Origin: an uncultured Pelagibacteraceae bacterium
Lineage (GTDB): Bacteria > Pseudomonadota > Alphaproteobacteria > Pelagibacterales > Pelagibacteraceae
DNA length: 64,000 bases
Assembly: GCA_902604785.1 (NCBI GenBank)
Contig: CACLAC010000005.1
Coordinates: forward strand, 1 to 64,000
Reading direction: 5' to 3'
Shown: positions 34,175 to 43,436 of the stretch, piece after piece
Position numbering within the stretch: position 1 is the first letter of the stretch
How the letters are laid out: every line of letters starts with the position of its first letter
The notes under the pieces: generated by a model
Databases searched by the model: none
The model's input: the letters and a program-made list of their open reading frames with translations, nothing else
Told to the model about the DNA's origin: nothing
Program-made: the position numbers and the translations under genes

Positions 34175-34465
34175 TTAGATATCAACTTTTGTTAATTCCC
34201 ACACATGCATCTTATTTACGCACTCATCATAAATTGGTTTTCCAATTGGGTTTGTTCCAGATACCATCTCTTTCATTTTTTCCATATTATGAACAAATAC
34301 CTTAAACATAACACCACTTTTGTCTGGCTTTACTGCTCCTATAGTTTTTTCTGGATGAGCTGCTGATTTTCTTACACTCATTCCCTCATCTGATTGCATC
34401 CATCCCATAAATTTTTCAAGCTTTCCTTCTTTCAAATCTACGATCACTAACACTTCTTTTTCCAT
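34175..34465 (-). CDS. Small alpha-beta barrel-like protein of unknown function
   Basis: The start at 34465 is supported by a perfect AGGAGG about seven bases upstream; a start 21 codons earlier would lack this. The 96-residue protein opens with a strand KEVLVIVDLKEG and has a pattern suggestive of the dimeric alpha-beta barrel fold, ending HVWELTKVDI. I do not recognise the family. It is the first gene of the small-protein run, with a promoter expected in 34500-34560. Confidence 0.68.
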   Translation of the reverse strand: MEKEVLVIVDLKEGKLEKFMGWMQSDEGMSVRKSAAHPEKTIGAVKPDKSGVMFKVFVHNMEKMKEMVSGTNPIGKPIYDECVNKMHVWELTKVDI

Positions 34466-34562
34466 TATTTCCTCCTTTTTATTTTTTTTAATAGTATTAT
34501 ACATGCTTAAAGTATCATCGAAAGCCATAACAATGATTTTATTACAATTCAGCTATGCGTGA

Positions 34563-35576
34563 TTATATCCAGCTTGGAAAAGGGAGTTTTTTTTCTTGTA
34601 AAAATTTTTTATTAAACAGTTTAGAGTTGTATTTATCAGACTTATCGCAAAGTATGGTAACAATTGTTTTGCCAGGACCTAATTCTTTACCTAATCTTAT
34701 CGCCCCTGCAATATTTACACCACAACTTGTTCCTAAACTTAATCCTTCATTTTGAATTAAATCATATAAAATTGGTAAAGATTCATGATCACTTATTGAA
34801 AAAGCTCCATCTATTTTAGCTTCAGCAAAATTAGCTGTTATTCTACTAGATCCAATTCCTTCGGTTATTGATCCGCCTTCTGATTTTAATTCGCCATTTT
34901 GAATGTAATTATAAAGAGCAGAACCAGTTGGGTCAGATAAAAAAATCTTAACATTTTTATTTTTTTCTTTAAGATAACTGCTTACCCCTCCAATTGTTCC
35001 ACCAGTCCCTGAAGAACAAACAAAACCATCTATTTTTCCTTCAGTTTGTTCCCAAATTTCAGGCCCTGTTGTTTCATAATGGCCTTTAGCATTAGCAGTA
35101 TTATCAAATTGATTAGCCCAAACTACTCCATGATTATTAGAACTTTTAATTTCCTCAGACAATTTTCCAGCAACTTTTACGTAATTTCCATCATCTTTAT
35201 AAGGTTTGGGAGGTACCAATCTTAGATCGGCTCCAATATTTCTTAAAGTATCTTTTTTTTCTTGGGTTTGGTTATCATTCATTACAATAATAGTTTTATA
35301 ACCAAGGGAATTTCCTAAGAGACATAATCCTATACCTGTATTTCCAGCCGTACCTTCTACAACGGTTCCTCCTTTAGAGATTAATTTTTTTTCCTGAGCA
35401 TCTTTAATTAAAGCAAGTGCGGCTCTATCTTTTACTGATCCACCAGGATTTAAGTATTCGGCTTTTCCATAAATATCACATCCTGTTATTACTGAAGCTG
35501 CTCTAAGTTTTATAAGAGGAGTATTTCCTATAGATTCAATAAAATCATTGCTATAATTTTTCATTTTCGCTTTCAT
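34563..35576 (-). CDS. Cysteine synthase family PLP enzyme
   Basis: A 337-residue enzyme of the O-acetylserine sulfhydrylase family. It has [12 protein letters not shown], the PLP lysine in [26 protein letters not shown] and [15 protein letters not shown]. It transfers sulfide to O-acetylserine to make cysteine. The catalytic set looks complete. The C terminus is slightly extended, resembling cystathionine beta-synthase-like paralogues. Its start overlaps the cysE stop by up to 26 bases; a second ATG four codons in is equally possible. Confidence 0.9.
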   Translation of the reverse strand: MKAKMKNYSNDFIESIGNTPLIKLRAASVITGCDIYGKAEYLNPGGSVKDRAALALIKDAQEKKLISKGGTVVEGTAGNTGIGLCLLGNSLGYKTIIVMNDNQTQEKKDTLRNIGADLRLVPPKPYKDDGNYVKVAGKLSEEIKSSNNHGVVWANQFDNTANAKGHYETTGPEIWEQTEGKIDGFVCSSGTGGTIGGVSSYLKEKNKNVKIFLSDPTGSALYNYIQNGELKSEGGSITEGIGSSRITANFAEAKIDGAFSISDHESLPILYDLIQNEGLSLGTSCGVNIAGAIRLGKELGPGKTIVTILCDKSDKYNSKLFNKKFLQEKKLPFPSWI

Positions 35577-36129
35577 CTGTTACAGCATAAGGTTTGAATT
35601 CTTCTGTTGCGGTTCCAACATTTTTAGCAGGTATTCCTACCATTACTGCATTTTCTGGAACGTCTTTGGTTACAACTGCGTTGGCCCCAACCTTTGCATT
35701 TTTGCCCACAACTACTGGTCCTAATATTTGAGCACCCGAACCTACTACAACGTTGTCCATTAAAGTTGGATGCCTTTTAACATTTCGTTGTTGATTAGAT
35801 TCTATACTTGGTGAAACTCCTCCTAAAGTAACCATATGATATATAGTTACATTATTTCCTATTTCAGAAGTTTCTCCAATAACCACTCCCATACCATGAT
35901 CAATAAATAAATTTTCACCTATTTTTGCTTTAGGGTGAATTTCTATTCCAGTTAAAAATCTTGAAAATTGAGAAATTATTCTTGCAATCAAATCAAATTT
36001 TGCAATTGAAAAGAAATTGGCAATTCTATGAAAAAAAACTGCTTTAACACCAGGGTAAGTTAATATTATACTTAACTTTGATTTTGCAGCTGGATCTCTG
36101 TTAATTATTGACTCTAAAAATTTTTTCAT
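35551..36129 (-). CDS. cysE: Serine O-acetyltransferase CysE
   Basis: A 192-residue left-handed beta-helix acyltransferase. [14 protein letters not shown], the hexapeptide region [31 protein letters not shown], and the catalytic HGMG and RHPTLMD histidines match CysE, which acetylates serine for cysteine synthesis. It is shorter than the E. coli enzyme at the N terminus, as in many alphaproteobacteria. It lies 35 bases downstream of the metallothionein-like gene and overlaps the sulfhydrylase gene. Confidence 0.93.
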   Translation of the reverse strand: MKKFLESIINRDPAAKSKLSIILTYPGVKAVFFHRIANFFSIAKFDLIARIISQFSRFLTGIEIHPKAKIGENLFIDHGMGVVIGETSEIGNNVTIYHMVTLGGVSPSIESNQQRNVKRHPTLMDNVVVGSGAQILGPVVVGKNAKVGANAVVTKDVPENAVMVGIPAKNVGTATEEFKPYAVTDESENEKL

Positions 36130-36164
36130 AATTATTTAAATGATTTATTAATTTGAATAATTAG

Positions 36165-36287
36165 TTAGCAGCAGTAACAGCAATAGCTTCCTGTCTCAGG
36201 AGAACAAGCGCACATTTTATTTCCGTCGCAAGCACATTTACCGCTTATACAATTTGTACATATACATTTTGGATTTTCACATGCCAT
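36165..36287 (-). CDS. Metallothionein-like cysteine-rich small protein
   Basis: A 40-codon frame starting at the ATG at 36287 encodes a protein with 12 cysteines in 40 residues. They occur as CxC and CxxC motifs (KCICTNC, GKCACDG, MCACSP) and end in CCYCC. There is no signal peptide and no hydrophobic stretch. The density and spacing match metallothioneins, which bind zinc, cadmium or copper through thiolates. It sits in the same-strand row between the persulfide dioxygenase-like gene and cysE, so cysteine supply and thiol demand may be linked. Confidence 0.8.
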   Translation of the reverse strand: MACENPKCICTNCISGKCACDGNKMCACSPETGSYCCYCC

Positions 36288-36338
36288 AAGAATAATATAA
36301 TTACTGTTTTTCTAAAAACAAGATTAATTTAACCTCAA

Positions 36339-37031
36339 TTATAGCTGATCCAAGGTTAAACCCTTTAGATTTGCTGGTACCGCGATATCCATCATTTTTG
36401 GATTTGATAAATTTAAATTATTCATGATTTCTGCATACTCCTCTTTGGATTTAACTTGTAAACGAGGATTTTTATTTCTTTCATTTTCAATAGTTGAGTT
36501 TTTTTTCCCATTATAATCATGAGCTGGATAAACTAAAGTTTTTTCAGGTAATTTAAGCAATCTATTAAATATAGATTCATAAGCATCATAAGAACTTCCA
36601 CTTTGAAAATCTGTTCTCCCAGTGCCATTTATTAAAAGAGTATCTCCTGTAAAAACTCTATCATTCATAACATAACAATATGAACAATCAGTATGACCAG
36701 GAGTATAAATTGCTTTAAGTTCTATATTTTCTATATTTATATTTTCATTATCTTTTAATTTTATATCAACCACTTCTGATTTAGATTTTTCTCCCATAAT
36801 TCTTGCACAATTAGTTCTTTTATTAAGTTCGTTTAAACCAGATATATGATCTGCATGTATATGTGTATCTATTACTTTTACCAATTTTAGATCTAAACTT
36901 TCTAATACTTTTACGTATTCATTTGTATGTTCAATTACAGGATCAATTATTAATGCCTCTCTACCTTTTCCACTCGAGATTATGTAAGTATAGGTCGATG
37001 ATTTGCTGTCAAATAATTGATTAAATATCAT
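36339..37031 (-). CDS. ETHE1-like persulfide dioxygenase (metallo-beta-lactamase fold)
   Basis: A 230-residue metallo-beta-lactamase-fold enzyme. It carries the metal motif THIHADHISG, the later ligands in TPGHTDCSYCY and FTGDTLLINGTGRTDFQSGSSYD, and the C-terminal YPAHDYNGKKNSTIENERNKNPRL. These are features of ETHE1 persulfide dioxygenases, which oxidise glutathione persulfide to sulfite. It is the first gene of the row that continues through the metallothionein-like, cysE and sulfhydrylase genes and is divergent from the peroxiredoxin gene. Confidence 0.87.
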   Translation of the reverse strand: MIFNQLFDSKSSTYTYIISSGKGREALIIDPVIEHTNEYVKVLESLDLKLVKVIDTHIHADHISGLNELNKRTNCARIMGEKSKSEVVDIKLKDNENINIENIELKAIYTPGHTDCSYCYVMNDRVFTGDTLLINGTGRTDFQSGSSYDAYESIFNRLLKLPEKTLVYPAHDYNGKKNSTIENERNKNPRLQVKSKEEYAEIMNNLNLSNPKMMDIAVPANLKGLTLDQL

Positions 37032-37111
37032 TGATAAAAAATATTATTAAAATTTGCATACCAAATCAATCTTGTTATAATCATTCTAAAAAACTATAGG
37101 AGACAGATATT

Positions 37112-37771
37112 ATGTTAAAAATAAACAGTGTTTGCCCAGATTTCCAATGTAAAACGTCGGAAGGTGACATTTCTTTCCATGAATGGCTTGGGGATAGTTG
37201 GGGCGTTTTATTTTCACACCCAAAAGATTTTACACCAGTTTGTACTACTGAATTAGGTTCTTTAGGCCAAATGAAAGCAGAATTTGATGCAAGAAATGTA
37301 AAAGTTATTGGATTAAGTGTAGATGGTGTTGAAGATCATAAAAAATGGTTAGAAGACATCAAAGATGTATCGGGAACTAAACCAAATTATCCGATCATAG
37401 CAGATGAAGATTTAAAAGTTGCAAAACTTTTTAATATGTTAGAAGGGGATGCTGGAACTTCATCAATGGGTCGTACTGCTGTTGATAATGAAACAGTTAG
37501 AACTGTTTTTGTAATAAGACCGGATAAAAGAATTGGTTTATATTTAACTTATCCAATGGCAACTGGTAGAAATTTTCATGAAATTTTAAGAGCTATTGAC
37601 TCAATGCAACTTACAGCAAAACATAAAGTTGCAACTCCAGCAAATTGGAAAAAAGGTGAAGACGTGGTTATACTTCCTGCTGTTAAAGATGAAGAAGCAA
37701 AAAAAATCTACCCTAATGGATGGGAAACAGTAAAACCATATTTAAGAAAAGTACCAGATCCATCAAAATAA
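37112..37771 (+). CDS. 1-Cys peroxiredoxin (Prx6 type)
   Basis: A 219-residue peroxiredoxin of the Prx6 group. The peroxidatic cysteine is in HPKDFTPVCTTELG (about residue 47) with the conserved Thr and a later Arg in VRTVFVIRPDKRIG. The C-terminal domain (ATPANWKKGEDVVILPAV) is typical of Prx6. It reduces hydrogen peroxide and alkyl hydroperoxides. It has an AGGAGA ribosome site, reads away from the persulfide dioxygenase gene and is followed by a strong terminator. Confidence 0.94.
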   Translation: MLKINSVCPDFQCKTSEGDISFHEWLGDSWGVLFSHPKDFTPVCTTELGSLGQMKAEFDARNVKVIGLSVDGVEDHKKWLEDIKDVSGTKPNYPIIADEDLKVAKLFNMLEGDAGTSSMGRTAVDNETVRTVFVIRPDKRIGLYLTYPMATGRNFHEILRAIDSMQLTAKHKVATPANWKKGEDVVILPAVKDEEAKKIYPNGWETVKPYLRKVPDPSK

Positions 37772-37790
37772 TCTGGTCAATAAAAATTAA

Positions 37791-37836
37791 AACCTCAGCA
37801 TTGAGAAACGTCTCAAATAAGTCTGAGGTTTTTTTT
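37791..37836. terminator. Two-tier intrinsic terminator between peroxiredoxin and racemase genes
   Basis: AACCTCAG (37791-37798) pairs with CTGAGGTT (37823-37830), followed by a T run to 37836. An inner perfect stem TTGAGA/TCTCAA (37801-37806, 37811-37816) sits inside. The opposite strand also has a hairpin with T-rich tail, so it may serve both converging genes. Confidence 0.9.
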
Positions 37837-38536
37837 ATTTAAGATTTTTATATTTTTTCATAGAAACGTTAGCTAATAGTAAATTTGGATCTATAAATAT
37901 TTTAGATTGTTTAATTTTTTTAAATGATTTGAAAGCAAATATTGCTATTGGCAATTCAGTGCAACCCAGTATTATTTTTTTACATTTAATCTTCATCAAA
38001 TAATTAACTGCAGGTCTAATAGCTTTTTCAGCTTCTTTTATTTTACCCATTTTTACATATTTTATTGATTTATTAACCGAGCTTTTTTGTAAAGAATTTA
38101 TAGGACTAACTAATTGAAAGTCTTTATCAAAATATTTGTGATATACCTTGGTCTTCAATGTGGCTTCTGTAGCAAGAAGTCCTATTTTTGAGTTTTTTTT
38201 GCAAGTTTTTTTTGCATACAAGAAAACTTCTTTCGGCATACTTACTATTGGAATATTAATTTTTTTTTGAAGATCATCATACCAATAGTGAGCAGTATTG
38301 CATGGCATAACAATAAATTTACATTTATTTTTTTGTAACATTTTGCACCCTTTAACTAGTGCATTTAGTACATTGAAGTATTTTTTTAAATTTTCTGGTC
38401 TTTTAGGCGTATCTGATTTGTTATAAAGAACAAATAATGGATATTGTTGATCTAGTTTTCCTCTATTTATTTTTGCTAGCTTATTGCAAAAATCCAAACC
38501 AGCCTGAGTCCCCATTCCACCTAAAATACCGATCAT
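37835..38536 (-). CDS. Aspartate/glutamate racemase family protein
   Basis: A 233-residue racemase-family protein with the N-terminal GILGGMGTQAGLDFCNKL and the two catalytic cysteines in VMPCNTAHYWYDDL and ILGCTELPIAI. PLP-independent racemases of this fold interconvert L- and D-aspartate or glutamate. It converges with the peroxiredoxin gene, and its stop overlaps the T tract of the shared terminator. Confidence 0.9.
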   Translation of the reverse strand: MIGILGGMGTQAGLDFCNKLAKINRGKLDQQYPLFVLYNKSDTPKRPENLKKYFNVLNALVKGCKMLQKNKCKFIVMPCNTAHYWYDDLQKKINIPIVSMPKEVFLYAKKTCKKNSKIGLLATEATLKTKVYHKYFDKDFQLVSPINSLQKSSVNKSIKYVKMGKIKEAEKAIRPAVNYLMKIKCKKIILGCTELPIAIFAFKSFKKIKQSKIFIDPNLLLANVSMKKYKNLK

Positions 38537-38600
38537 ATATATTTAGTTTTTGATTTTTGTATTAATCATTGATGTATACAACTATATTTTAAAAATATTT

Positions 38601-39353
38601 ATGCAAGAAATTTATATAGATGATGTTGGAACAGGATTTCCTTTAGTTTTGGTTCATGGATTTTTAGGTTCTTCAGAAATGTGGAATTTACAAAAAAAAT
38701 TTTTAAGTAGGCATTTTCGAATAATTACACCTGCTTTACCTGGTTTTGGAGAAAGTTATAAAGCTCAGTCTTTAGACAATATTAATTTAATTGCAAAATT
38801 TATACTAAAATGTCTAGATGAAAAAAAAATAAATGAATTTCATCTAATGGGACATTCAATGGGGGGAATGGTAGTTCAAGAAATGGTAAAAATTTCTGAA
38901 AATAGAGTTAAAAAGTTAATTTGTTTTGCGACTGGCTCAATTGGAGATATTCCAGAAAGATTTGAACCTTTGGAAACGACAAGAGAAAGATTAAAAAAAG
39001 ATGGATTAAAAGAAACAGTAAATAGAGTTCCTCAAAATTGGTTCGTGGAAGGAAGTAGGGCTAAATATTATTATTTTTGCGAAAATGCAGTTAAAAACAT
39101 TTCTATAGAAACGGCAGATAATGCTCTTGTAGCCATGAAAAATTGGAGAGGATATGAAAATTTAAAAAATATTAAACAAGACACCCTGATCATTTGGGGT
39201 GATAAAGATGTTTCATATAATTTTAATCAAGTTGATACCTTAAAAAAAAATATACCTAATAGTAAATTAGAAATCTTTAAAGGTTGTGGTCACAATGTTC
39301 ATCTTGAAGAACCTCAAAAGTTTAATGAAACAGTAAAAAACTTCTTATCATGA
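38601..39353 (+). CDS. Alpha/beta-fold hydrolase
   Basis: I prefer the ATG at 38601 because it starts the conserved beta-strand (MQEIYIDDVG) directly, giving 250 residues; an ATG 17 codons earlier adds an unlikely tail. The oxyanion segment is VHGFLGSSEMW, the nucleophile elbow GHSMGGMVVQE (serine about 87), the acid in IWGDKDVSYNF and the histidine in GCGHNVHLEEP. The reaction is an ester or amide hydrolysis of unknown substrate. The stop overlaps the MFS gene by four bases. Confidence 0.88.
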   Translation: MQEIYIDDVGTGFPLVLVHGFLGSSEMWNLQKKFLSRHFRIITPALPGFGESYKAQSLDNINLIAKFILKCLDEKKINEFHLMGHSMGGMVVQEMVKISENRVKKLICFATGSIGDIPERFEPLETTRERLKKDGLKETVNRVPQNWFVEGSRAKYYYFCENAVKNISIETADNALVAMKNWRGYENLKNIKQDTLIIWGDKDVSYNFNQVDTLKKNIPNSKLEIFKGCGHNVHLEEPQKFNETVKNFLS

Positions 39354-40513
39354 ACAGAAATCTTTTAATTCTTACATTAAGTCAAATTTTTAGTTTTACT
39401 GCTGCTCCAGTAACAGTATTTTTAAGTGGAATTATTGGTTCACAAATTAGCCCTTTAAAATCACTCTCTACTTTACCAATGTCAATATCGGTAGTTGGTA
39501 TAGCAATAGGTGCAATCTTTGCAACAAAAGTTATGAGTTTAATAGGAAGGAAAGCTGGATTTATTTCAGCATCAATTGGAAATTTTTTAGTTTCTATATT
39601 GGCATCATATTCAATAATGGATCAGAACTTTATTCTATTTTGTTTTGCCAATTTTTTTCTTGGCGTTGGTATGGCCTTCACACATCAATATCGTTTTGCT
39701 GCAGCCGAAAGTGTTAAAAAAGATAAAGTCCCTAGAGCAATTTCAATAATTTTATTAGGTGGAATTGTTTCAGCGTTTTTAGGGCCAAGCATGGCAAATT
39801 ACGGAAAAGATATTGTTAGCGATCAATTGTATGTTGGATCTTATTTATCACTTGCTATTTTAACAATTATACCGGTGATTTTCTTTATATTTTATGAAAA
39901 TACATCAAAATTAGAGTCTAATATAAAAAGTTCAGGAAGAAGTGTTTTAGAATTAATTTCACAACCTAGATTTTTACAGGCGCTTGTAGCTTCAGCATTT
40001 GGATATGCAATAATGACCTTTTTGATGACTGCAACCCCATTAAGCATGCATGTAATGGAAAAAATGAGTCTAAGCAAAACAGGTTTGGTTATACAGTTTC
40101 ATGTTGTAGCAATGTTTCTACCGTCATTGATAACTGGAAATTTAGTTAAAAAATTTGGTCATAGCAATATAATGTATGCAGGAGTTTTTCTTTACAGCAT
40201 AACTATAATAGCAAGTTTCTTTGATCAAACTTATTATAATTATATGTTCGCATTAATTTTTTTAGGTTTAGGTTGGAATTTTTTATTTATATCTGGTACG
40301 AGTTTACTAGTTTTAACCTATAAAGAAGAAGAAAAATTCAAAGCTCAAGGATTAAATGATTTTATTGTATATTCTGTTCATGCTACCGGCAGTTTATCAG
40401 CCGGAGTTTTAATTATGCTTACTAACTGGAAAATGATGAATTTAATATGTATACCCTTTTTAATAATCATAATCCTAACCACTTTAAGAGCAGATATATT
40501 AAGTAAAAAATGA
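39350..40513 (+). CDS. Major facilitator superfamily transporter
   Basis: A 387-residue protein with twelve hydrophobic segments. The MFS loop 2-3 region carries the motif-A-like MSLIGRKAGFISASIG, and an inverted counterpart NLVKKFGHSNIMYAG follows in the second half. It overlaps the preceding hydrolase gene and the following LysE-type gene by four bases each. The substrate is unknown; an efflux role is likely in this context. Confidence 0.85.
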   Translation: MNRNLLILTLSQIFSFTAAPVTVFLSGIIGSQISPLKSLSTLPMSISVVGIAIGAIFATKVMSLIGRKAGFISASIGNFLVSILASYSIMDQNFILFCFANFFLGVGMAFTHQYRFAAAESVKKDKVPRAISIILLGGIVSAFLGPSMANYGKDIVSDQLYVGSYLSLAILTIIPVIFFIFYENTSKLESNIKSSGRSVLELISQPRFLQALVASAFGYAIMTFLMTATPLSMHVMEKMSLSKTGLVIQFHVVAMFLPSLITGNLVKKFGHSNIMYAGVFLYSITIIASFFDQTYYNYMFALIFLGLGWNFLFISGTSLLVLTYKEEEKFKAQGLNDFIVYSVHATGSLSAGVLIMLTNWKMMNLICIPFLIIIILTTLRADILSKK

Positions 40514-41124
40514 GCTTTCTAGTACTTGGTTTTTTTACAGGCTTGAGTTTGATTTTAGCAATTGGTGCGCAAAATATTTTTGTAATTGAACAAGGTTTAA
40601 AAAGACAATATGTTTTTTTAGTTTGCTTAATTTGCTCTATTTCAGATTTAATTCTAATCTTTTTAGGAATATTTTTATTCGAATATTTTAAAATTTATTT
40701 CACAAAAAATGTTGAATTATTCTTCAATATATCACTTTTTATCTTCTTAATTTACTTTATTTATAACAAAGTAAGATCTTTATATAAAAGTTCTGATATT
40801 AGTTTTGACAATAATACACTGTCATTAAAAAGTGTAATTGTTAAAACATTTGGTTTTACATACTTAAATCCACATGTTTATTCTGATACTGTATTTTTTT
40901 TAGGCAATTTTTCAAAAAATTTTTTAGTTACAAATAAATACTTTTTTGGCATAGGTGCATCACTTGCATCTTTTTTATTTTTTTTCTGTCTGGGTTATTT
41001 AGCAAAGTTTTTTTCAAATTATTTAATTAAATCAAATGTTTGGAAAATTATAAATTTTTTTATAATTATATTTATGACTGTTTTGTCTAGCTATGTATTT
41101 TTGGATATAATAGATTTAATTTGA
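40510..41124 (+). CDS. LysE/ArgO-family exporter
   Basis: A 204-residue membrane protein of the LysE type, with the N-terminal FTGLSLILAIGAQNIFVIEQGLKRQYVFLVCLICSISDL block, the TFGFTYLNPHVYSD segment and six helices. It is closer to the ArgO/LysE branch because of GAQN and NPHVY. It would export basic or related amino acids. It overlaps the MFS gene and converges with the dehydrogenase gene with a nine-base overlap at the tails. Confidence 0.87.
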   Translation: MSFLVLGFFTGLSLILAIGAQNIFVIEQGLKRQYVFLVCLICSISDLILIFLGIFLFEYFKIYFTKNVELFFNISLFIFLIYFIYNKVRSLYKSSDISFDNNTLSLKSVIVKTFGFTYLNPHVYSDTVFFLGNFSKNFLVTNKYFFGIGASLASFLFFFCLGYLAKFFSNYLIKSNVWKIINFFIIIFMTVLSSYVFLDIIDLI

Positions 41125-42402
41125 AAAACCGTATTTTCTTAGTCTTACATCACCAGTTCTTGCGTGAGCTTCCATACCTTCATATCTAGAAATTCTTGCA
41201 CAAGCTGCTCCAACTTCTTTTGTTGAAGCTTTGGTCATTCTTTGAAAACTTAAAGTTTTTATAAACTTACCAACAAATAATCCGCCAGTATATTTTGCTG
41301 CACCTTTTGTTGGTAATATGTGATTAGTACCTGAGCATTTATCTCCATAAGCTACTGTTGTTTCTTCACCTATAAATAATGATCCATAATTTTTTAATCT
41401 ATCATGAAACCATTTCAGATTTTTGGTTTGTACTTCTAAGTGTTCTGGAGCATATTCATCACTAACTTTTGCAATTTCTTCATCAGTATCGCAAAGAATT
41501 ACTTCACCATAGTCTCTCCAAGCAGCTTCTGAATTTTCTCTTGGCAATTCTGGTAAATCGGCAATTAATTCTGGAACTCTTTGCATGACATATTCTGCTA
41601 ATTTTTTGCTAGTAGTAAATAACCAAGCAGGAGAATTATATCCATGTTCAGCTTGTCCAACTAAATCAAATGCTACAAGTTCTGCATCTGCAGTATCATC
41701 AGCTATAACAGCAATTTCAGTTGGTCCTGCAAACAAATCAATGCCAACTTTTCCAAAAAGCAATCTTTTCGCTTCTGCAACAAATTGGTTTCCTGGACCA
41801 ACCAAAATATCTGCTGGAGCATTTCCAAACAAGCCATTGGTCATTGCGGCAATAGCTTGGACTCCTCCTAAATTCATAATAACATCAGCTCCACATAAAT
41901 CTGCAGTATAAACAATTGAAGGATGCACACCCACCTCAGGTTTAGGAGAACTGCATACAATTATATTTTTTACTCCTGCAACTTTTGCAGTAGTCACACT
42001 CATAACAGCCGACGCTATATGAGCATATCTGCCTGCTGGGACATAACATCCTGCTGTATTAACAGGAATTAATTTTTGGCCAGCAAACAAACCTTCTGAT
42101 AACTCAACTTCAAAATCTTGTCCATAATTTTTAAGCTGGGCTTCAGCAAATTTTCTTACTCGTTCGTGAGAAAATTGAATATCATCTTTAGTTTTTTGGT
42201 CTAAATTTTTTTTAATTTCTTCAATTTTTTCTTTTGAAATAACTACATCACCTTCATATTTATCAAATTTTTTTGAAAGTTCTTTACAACCTTCTTCCTT
42301 AGTTCTCTCTATATCTTTTAATATATTTTCTACAATCTCTCTTGTTTTAGTATCATCTGTAGACGAAGTTTTTGGAGATTTTTTTAAATATTGTATTGGC
42401 AT
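41116..42402 (-). CDS. HisD-family dehydrogenase (possible sulfopropanediol dehydrogenase)
   Basis: A 428-residue protein of the histidinol dehydrogenase family. It has PVNTAGCYVPAGRYAHIASAVMSVTTAKVAGV, a zinc-site segment VGQAEHGYNSPAW, and AYGDKCSGTNHILPTKGAAKYTGG. The last block differs from classical HisD and resembles the sulfopropanediol 3-dehydrogenase (HpsN) branch as I recall it. No histidine biosynthesis gene is nearby. It is not assignable with certainty between histidinol, sulfonated diol and other alcohols. Confidence 0.82.
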   Translation of the reverse strand: MPIQYLKKSPKTSSTDDTKTREIVENILKDIERTKEEGCKELSKKFDKYEGDVVISKEKIEEIKKNLDQKTKDDIQFSHERVRKFAEAQLKNYGQDFEVELSEGLFAGQKLIPVNTAGCYVPAGRYAHIASAVMSVTTAKVAGVKNIIVCSSPKPEVGVHPSIVYTADLCGADVIMNLGGVQAIAAMTNGLFGNAPADILVGPGNQFVAEAKRLLFGKVGIDLFAGPTEIAVIADDTADAELVAFDLVGQAEHGYNSPAWLFTTSKKLAEYVMQRVPELIADLPELPRENSEAAWRDYGEVILCDTDEEIAKVSDEYAPEHLEVQTKNLKWFHDRLKNYGSLFIGEETTVAYGDKCSGTNHILPTKGAAKYTGGLFVGKFIKTLSFQRMTKASTKEVGAACARISRYEGMEAHARTGDVRLRKYGFSN

Positions 42403-42458
42403 TTTTCGTATTTTTTAAAGTGTATTTAAATGATTAATATATTGTTTTCAACTTTGAA

Positions 42459-43370
42459 TTAATCTAAAGCTACCACTGAGGCAGCAATTGAAGCCATTCT
42501 AGCAGTTGCATCATCAGATCGACTAGTAATTACAACAGGCACTTTTCCACCAACAACGACTCCTGCAGCACAAGCCCCCATAAAATAAATCATCATTTTT
42601 ACTAAAGCATTACCTGTTTCTACATTTGGCACCAACAAAACATCAGCTTCTCCAGCAACAATATTTTTAATTCCTTTTATCCCGGCAGATTTTTTAGAGA
42701 CACTATTATCAAAAGCTAACGGTCCAAATATATCTGCATTTAATTGTTCTTTTTGAGCCAAATCTGTAATTTCTTTTGCTTCAATTGAACTTTGCATACT
42801 ATCTAATACTTCTTCTGTAGCTGATAAAATTGAAATTTTTGGCCTTGGAATATTTATTCTATGACAAAAATCAACTACATTTTTAAGAATATGCATTTTA
42901 GTTTTTACACTAGGATTAACATTTAGTGCTCCATCTGTAATTATTAGAGGTTTATCATCTTTTTCCAATGTCATGTGCCAAATATGACTCAACCTTGTTT
43001 TACCAATTAAATTATACTCTCTTTTAAATACTTCTTTCATTAAAACATCAGTATGAATATGACCTTTAACGATTATTTTTATTTGTTTATCAGATGCCAA
43101 TTTAGCAGCAACTTTTGCGGTATTATTTTCATCTTTTTCGTCAATAATTTTAAATTGAGATACATCAAAACTTAAATCATTTGCAGTTTTTTTAATTTCT
43201 ATTTCATCTCCAATAAATACTGGCTCAATTAAATTTTCTTTAACCGCATCCATTACAGATAGCATAGGCAGCGTTTTGCCTGCGTTTACTATAGCAGCTT
43301 TAACGCCTCTCTTTTGATGGGCTATATCAAGAAGATTGATTGGACAAACAGTAGATTTATCTGAAAGCAT
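42459..43370 (-). CDS. pta: Phosphate acetyl/butyryltransferase family protein
   Basis: A 303-residue phosphotransacylase of the PTA/PTB family, without the N-terminal hydratase or DRTGG domains of longer forms. Visible are KAAIVNAGKTLPMLSVMDAV, VKGHIHTDVLMKEVFKREYNLIG, ITDGALNVNPSVKTKMHIL and the C-terminal GKVPVVITSRSDDATARMASIAASVV. It converts acyl-CoA and phosphate to acyl-phosphate. In organosulfonate and taurine pathways, Pta follows sulfoacetaldehyde acetyltransferase; that gene is not in this window. Confidence 0.87.
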   Translation of the reverse strand: MLSDKSTVCPINLLDIAHQKRGVKAAIVNAGKTLPMLSVMDAVKENLIEPVFIGDEIEIKKTANDLSFDVSQFKIIDEKDENNTAKVAAKLASDKQIKIIVKGHIHTDVLMKEVFKREYNLIGKTRLSHIWHMTLEKDDKPLIITDGALNVNPSVKTKMHILKNVVDFCHRINIPRPKISILSATEEVLDSMQSSIEAKEITDLAQKEQLNADIFGPLAFDNSVSKKSAGIKGIKNIVAGEADVLLVPNVETGNALVKMMIYFMGACAAGVVVGGKVPVVITSRSDDATARMASIAASVVALD

Positions 43371-43436
43371 TAAATTTATATATACTAAAATACCAAAAAA
43401 ACTAATATAACTATCGATGAGAGAGGTACAAATAAA

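Noticed and set aside
34466..34528. Earlier start of the small protein at 34175
   Set aside because: The extra 21 residues are polar and unlike a protein start, while the ATG at 34465 has a perfect AGGAGG ribosome site.
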